Part shown: piece after piece, positions 59,623-64,000 of the stretch
Layout: every line of letters starts with the position of its first letter
Numbering within the stretch: position 1 is the first letter of the stretch
NCBI RefSeq assembly: GCF_000002235.5
Contig: NW_022145604.1
Coordinates: 30,353,857 to 30,417,856 of the forward strand
Length of the DNA: 64,000 nt
Reading direction: 5' to 3'
DNA from: Strongylocentrotus purpuratus
Lineage: Eukaryota; Echinodermata; Echinoidea; Camarodonta; Strongylocentrotidae
Made by a program: the position numbers and the translations under genes
Notes under the pieces: generated by a model
What the model saw: only the letters and a program-made list of their open reading frames with translations
Told to the model about the DNA's origin: nothing
Databases searched by the model: none

Positions 59623-60454
59623 CACATGTCCAGCTCTATCGATTTTTTCATTCACGGGGGTGGGGAAGGGGGGGGGCCTAGGTACAAGTGGTAAGTCTCA
59701 TATTATCCTCGACAATGTGATGAATATAAATATATATTTTTTTGTTATGTCAATTTGTTTAAATATTTGCTTGTAGATATTGATCTGTTCTACATTTGTT
59801 TGAACATGATATTGTGTTATTTGTTTTACTTGTTTCTGTAAGAAGGTGCACAGACTGGCTGACAAGCAGTCTGTTTTGACGGATTGTGAGTTTTTACTGT
59901 GAATAAATAAATACAATAGAAAACATCTCATAGCTGCCATCACAATGTGTTCTCCAGTCCATGGGGTATGTCTCTTTCCAAAAAGTAACCTGCCTTCTTG
60001 TTTCTTGCGCCCCTCCCACCCCCTCCCCCTCCCAGGCAGCCCTCATTATATATTATCCTTTTATCCATTGGTTCATGCTTTATCCCTCACAGACACTCCA
60101 CTCTCCATGAAAAGTACCCCTCAGTCCAATCCCATCTGGCTAGATTACATATAAGCCACCTTCCTCTTCCCTCTCCCCTCCATTATAAACGATCGCCGAA
60201 AATACGAGAAAGGATAACGCGAAGAAAAATAGACCCAATCCCCCTCGAGCCCTTCGCACTATTTCCCGTTGATATAATACATTTTCGGTCGCCGCCGAGA
60301 AATTTATCCTAAAGAGGCGCTTTCAAGTGAGTATCACATAAAATCCATATGCGTACATACTCCAGGCACCTAATGGTGTTTGGACGTGACTGTCCGCTTT
60401 CTATATATTAACTCTAGCCTCGGATGGAATCTTGGAAACAGGGTGGGGCGGATG

Positions 60455-60501
60455 GTGTGTGTGGGGGGGGGGAGGGAGGGCGGGGGCGGGGGCGGGGGCG
60501 G
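60455..60501. repeat. G-rich tract with GGGGGC repeats
   Basis: A poly-G run, then (GCGGGG)4-like units; strong G-quadruplex potential on the plus strand. The surrounding 59623-61560 region has no recognised gene. Confidence 0.8.
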
Positions 60502-61559
60502 TTAAAACATATCCGTGTTCCTTTTCATAAATCGTAGGCATACCGATGTAAATTGATTCAGATCTCCAGCTTGTAGAGAATAAGTGTATGCAGCAAAGAA
60601 CCATGTATATTAGCATCACTGTTTCTCTTACTTCGATTTTTAAAGAGTTTAATCGCATTATATTTCCTTTAACTTTATGCCCTCTCTTATTGCGTATATA
60701 CTCCAAAATGTAGTATAATTAATGTATAAACCAGAATTCTTCTTTTGTTGCCTATACATCTCTCAACTCTTTCCTTTTATCATTCTTTCTCTTTCTTTCT
60801 CCGTCCCTTTTTCATGCTTTTCCTCTCTTTTTTTGATGGGAGGGGGAGGGTGGGGAGCATTCGAGGGAGGGTGCTGGGACTTCTCTTCTTTTCTGTCATG
60901 CCCCTGTATTTTTATTGTATCTCTAACATAAGCATTCATTCATATTAGACTTCCTGTATAACCAAACATATTCAATACCAATTCCAGTGTATCTATATAT
61001 TTTAAAAAGCCGTGTTGTTATGGGCACACCCACTCATAAAACGTTACAAAGAGAATAAAACGGCCATGTTAATGTGGGGGGGGGGGATTTAATTACACGA
61101 GGTAGTGTATCCAACTTAGTATGAGGGTATAGCTCATTCGCGAAAGTGTTGCATTCCACAAGAAGAACGAATTTCACAAATATAACACTTTTTTCAATTT
61201 CACTTTAATTTGCGAGGATCATGCTTAGTGTAAGAGCTGTTTGTTTAAATTAGATTTTATTAGACCCAATGCAAGCTTGCACATTGAATTATTTACGAAT
61301 TAATTCTTGACCTATTGTTGTGTAAATATTCGGAGCGAGCTGGAAATTACGGTTTCAATACGCTTGAATATTAAATATTAGTATTTTCCAAGACATAGTA
61401 CTTCGGTAAATCACAAAATAGTATTACATTAGGAATTTTCGACAGACTCATGTACAGATTGAAACGATCAAAATTGATAGAGACTGATGACTGTATTACG
61501 TTAATTATTTATAAGAGGCAATGGTTTTATGTGCTTATATTTATTGTGTATTGTCAATT

Positions 61560-61680
61560 GTTTTTGTACCCCTTCAATCAAACACTTTTAATCAATTAAA
61601 GCAAATGTATTGATCTATTTTTTGTTACCTTTGTTTTATGTTTGAGTGGAAATAAACTTGAATTTAATTTGATTTTAATT
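61560..61680 (+). mobile_element. possible LINE 3' tail
   Basis: A T-rich segment ending GAAATAAACTTGAATTTAAT, similar in style to the end at 20836. No coding remnant. Confidence 0.3.
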
Positions 61681-62198
61681 GATTTATAACAAATATTGTG
61701 AATATCTATCCCAGGTAATGGATTATTTTGTTTTGTTGGATGTATGTTTCCTTTTGTTCTATTTGTACCACTTCTCGCTTTTATCCTCGTGTATTAACAA
61801 CTCAATCTGTTCCTGAACAAACGGTGGGGAATGAAAATTAATCTTTAATGATGAATATCTATAATGGTGCGATTATGATGTTTTCTCTTTATAGATCCTG
61901 CTGATGTATTGGTCGTGGTCAGATGAACAGATGTAACACATAGTGGTTTGACTACGTGTCGAAAAGATTATGTGAGTTCTTGAAAACAAATATTTTGTAT
62001 TTATCTGTGACGTGGAGCATTACCATGTTTCATGTTGTATTCTAAGCCTGGATGAACCTTGATCAAAGACATTTTCACCGACAAACATTCCCAAAGCGTT
62101 CACCCGCCCCCCCCCCCCCCCCTAGAATTCGAGTTTGATTAAAAAGTTAACCGAATGCCCTCGGAATATTATGTACATGTATGTATCTGCATGTCCAC
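61681..62198. other. intergenic DNA with poly-C run
   Basis: A run of about 17 C at 62106-62122; nothing else recognised. Confidence 0.4.
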
Positions 62199-62440
62199 AT
62201 ATCGAGGGTTCGGTGACACAAAGACGTAACTCCATATTTTGCCAAAATGAGTATATGATATAAAAATGTGGGCTTTAAAAAAAAACTAATTTAATAACTC
62301 CACCCAACACCCCGTTGAAGTCAATGGTTAGTGAAACATAGATTTAATTCCTTAGCCCAAGTGCTCAGTGACACATAAACCACTTTTTCTCAAAATGGGC
62401 AAATTGGAGTTACCTCTTTGAGTCACTGACTCCTCGATAT
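62199..62440. mobile_element. MITE with ATATCGAGG ends
   Basis: Terminal inverted repeats of about 45 bp: ATATCGAGGGTTCGGTGAC at the left, ATATCGAGGAGTCAGTGAC inverted from the right, both followed by a GTAACTCCA block and TTTGCC. 242 bp, no coding capacity. Confidence 0.7.
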
Positions 62441-63271
62441 GTTCTCGGGATAGGGAATAGAGCTGGACTGCATTATCTGGGTGCTTTAAATAAACGCTGG
62501 GAGGTGAAAAGCGCGGGAAAACGTGAGATATCTGGATTAAGATTTTTGCATTGGTGGGGAATTAGAGCATGAAGTGCTATTAATGGGACTACGTCGGCTG
62601 CTGAGATTTAAAGAACGTGTGCTTTTCAAGTCGAGGGCGAGAAAATAAAGTCGAGTGGAACTCATCCGCTTAATACGGGTGATTTAGAAACAGAAGTAGG
62701 ACTCAGAGGTTAGCTTACCTGGAGGGTGATTCAAGAGAGAATCTCAGTTCTACATATTATATCGGAGAGGGCCCTTATTTTATAAATGCTTAAATTAAGT
62801 GAGCTTGAGAAATTGTATAAAATAGGTTAACGCTTTCTGAGTCTCGTGTAGGCACCCAGTTTTTCAAACGTAACCACCTTGCCTTTTGTATACATCTATT
62901 GCTGTTTCATGGTGTCCTTGAACATGTTACAAGCATGCAAGATTAAGATTGTGTTGCATTAAACAAAATATCTTAGTGGTGTTACCAGAAATTAACACTA
63001 GAGTTTGAGTAAGGGATAAAATGATCGACTCTGGGACACTGAAAAGACTTTAATAGCTTTAAATTTTTAAATTGTATTTCTTCCTTCACTATTGTAAAAG
63101 GCTAATTTTAGCAATCAACATGTTGTGACTGAGAAAGCAATGATTAAGCGCAACTTTAAACATACAATAATGTAAAACAAAACTCGGTCGTAAGCAGCTT
63201 TCGCAAAGTTTGCGAGTGGACACCATTTACAAAAGTTTCGTGCCACGTGATAGTGAATCCCATAACTTTTA
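62441..63271. other. intergenic DNA, no gene recognised
   Basis: Nothing definable. Confidence 0.4.
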
Positions 63272-63443
63272 GGCCCGAATTCACAAAGAAGGTTTGTAGA
63301 CAAACCCAGGTTTATTTGCGTCATATGACGCGTTTCAGACCAAGGTTTGTCTGAACATTGGTCTGAAACGCATTGAAATGCGTCATAATTATGACGCACA
63401 TAAACCTAGGTTTGTCGACAAACCTCCATTGTGAATTCGGTCC
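63272..63443. mobile_element. palindromic MITE with GAATTCACAA ends
   Basis: The ends GGCCCGAATTCACAAAGAAG and, inverted, GGACCGAATTCACAATGG run into GGTTTGT-GACAAACC-AGG arms. The centre holds a second mirrored pair (CCAAGGTTTGTC... / ...TTGGTCTGAAACGC), so the whole 172 bp folds. Confidence 0.7.
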
Positions 63444-63627
63444 CATATCTTCAATTCGTGAAAGTCTTTCCTTGCCTCGTAAACAGCTGTCATTAAACAA
63501 TTTGCGAAAGTTTCAAGTCACCAACATTTTGTGTTTGAAGACGAAGGATGGTCTAATATTAGAATGGATTATTGAACGCAGGTGTGAATCTTTTGTGATG
63601 GACTGTGTTTACAATTCTCCTCCTCCC

Positions 63628-63775
63628 GGGACCCGTTTCACAAAACTTGTCATCAGTGACAAATGACAGTCTTTGTTATAAGCTACTGAAATCCTTGCTT
63701 CTGATTGGCTATAAGCAGATTTGTCACTGATTTTTGTCATTTGTCATTGAAAAAAGGCTTTGTGAAACGGGTCCC
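63628..63775. mobile_element. short MITE with GGGACCCGTTTCACAAA ends, copy 2
   Basis: Perfectly mirrored ends GGGACCCGTTTCACAAA. 148 bp, partner of 5256-5393 and better kept, including a CTGATTGGCTATAAGC segment lost in the other copy. Confidence 0.8.
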
Positions 63776-64000
63776 TGGTGTCTCTGACGGCTAAACATCG
63801 TTTCTCATAATCCGAGGATGTTTATCACTGTCCACGGTCAAGCTCATGATGAGACTCCATTAGTGATGGAAGATCAACCTTGGAGAAATTACTGAGGGAT
63901 GAGTTGAGAAAAAGGGAGTAAGAAGAGAAACAGAGTAACAGAGACAGAAGCGATTAAGAAGTGACAAGTACAACAAGAGAAGTAAACTTAAATAAATCAT
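63776..64000. other. unique DNA at the right edge
   Basis: Purine-rich from about 63880; no gene recognised. Confidence 0.4.

Overview
The window looks like nuclear DNA of a marine invertebrate, most likely an echinoderm and perhaps a sea urchin. This rests on A+T-rich unique DNA with many microsatellites, tRNA-derived SINEs, a BEL/Pao retroelement, hAT-like and TTAA-flanked non-autonomous transposons, and a vertebrate-like SUMO-protease gene with many small exons. Species assignment is an inference; no rRNA, mitochondrial or marker gene is present.

Bases 1-9022 hold the only host gene I can support: the 5' part of a SENP1/SENP2-type SUMO protease on the minus strand. Eight exons (8931-9022, 5541-5611, 4677-4855, 4232-4322, 3551-3710, 2641-2881, 1909-2036, 289-521) join with GT/AG junctions and matching codon phases into 398 codons. 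They carry a basic nuclear-localisation region, a short tandem peptide repeat and a Lys/Glu/Tyr-rich helix also seen in vertebrate SENP1/2. The catalytic domain should lie beyond the left edge. The introns hold a SINE, a foldback, and several small transposons.

From 9.0 to 38.9 kb I recognise no protein gene. The region is a mosaic of intergenic or giant-intron DNA with dated-looking insertions: two hAT-type MITEs with intact 8-bp target duplications (9585-9909, 29708-30122), several elements flanked by TTAA and beginning AGG, MITEs whose ends carry a TTTCACAAAG-like motif, LINE and SINE tails, a 1.2-kb purine tract with an embedded long-period repeat, and large trinucleotide arrays. Two stretches (17.5-18.1 kb and 27.5-27.8 kb) look like possible leader exons or promoters, but only weakly.

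Bases 38.9-44.8 kb contain a 605-bp near-perfect palindrome followed by a broken BEL/Pao fossil. Its protease, reverse transcriptase/RNase H and gag blocks lie in alternating orientations, with two nested pairs of essentially identical inverted arms. This is either a recent rearrangement or an assembly artefact.

From 45 kb to the end there is again no recognisable gene: TTAA elements, SINEs in both orientations, a diverged tandem array (about 50.5-52.0 kb) interrupted by two MITEs, GA/GATA tracts, a 960-bp AT-rich element with ACACTGT ends, and a cluster of three small MITEs near the right edge.
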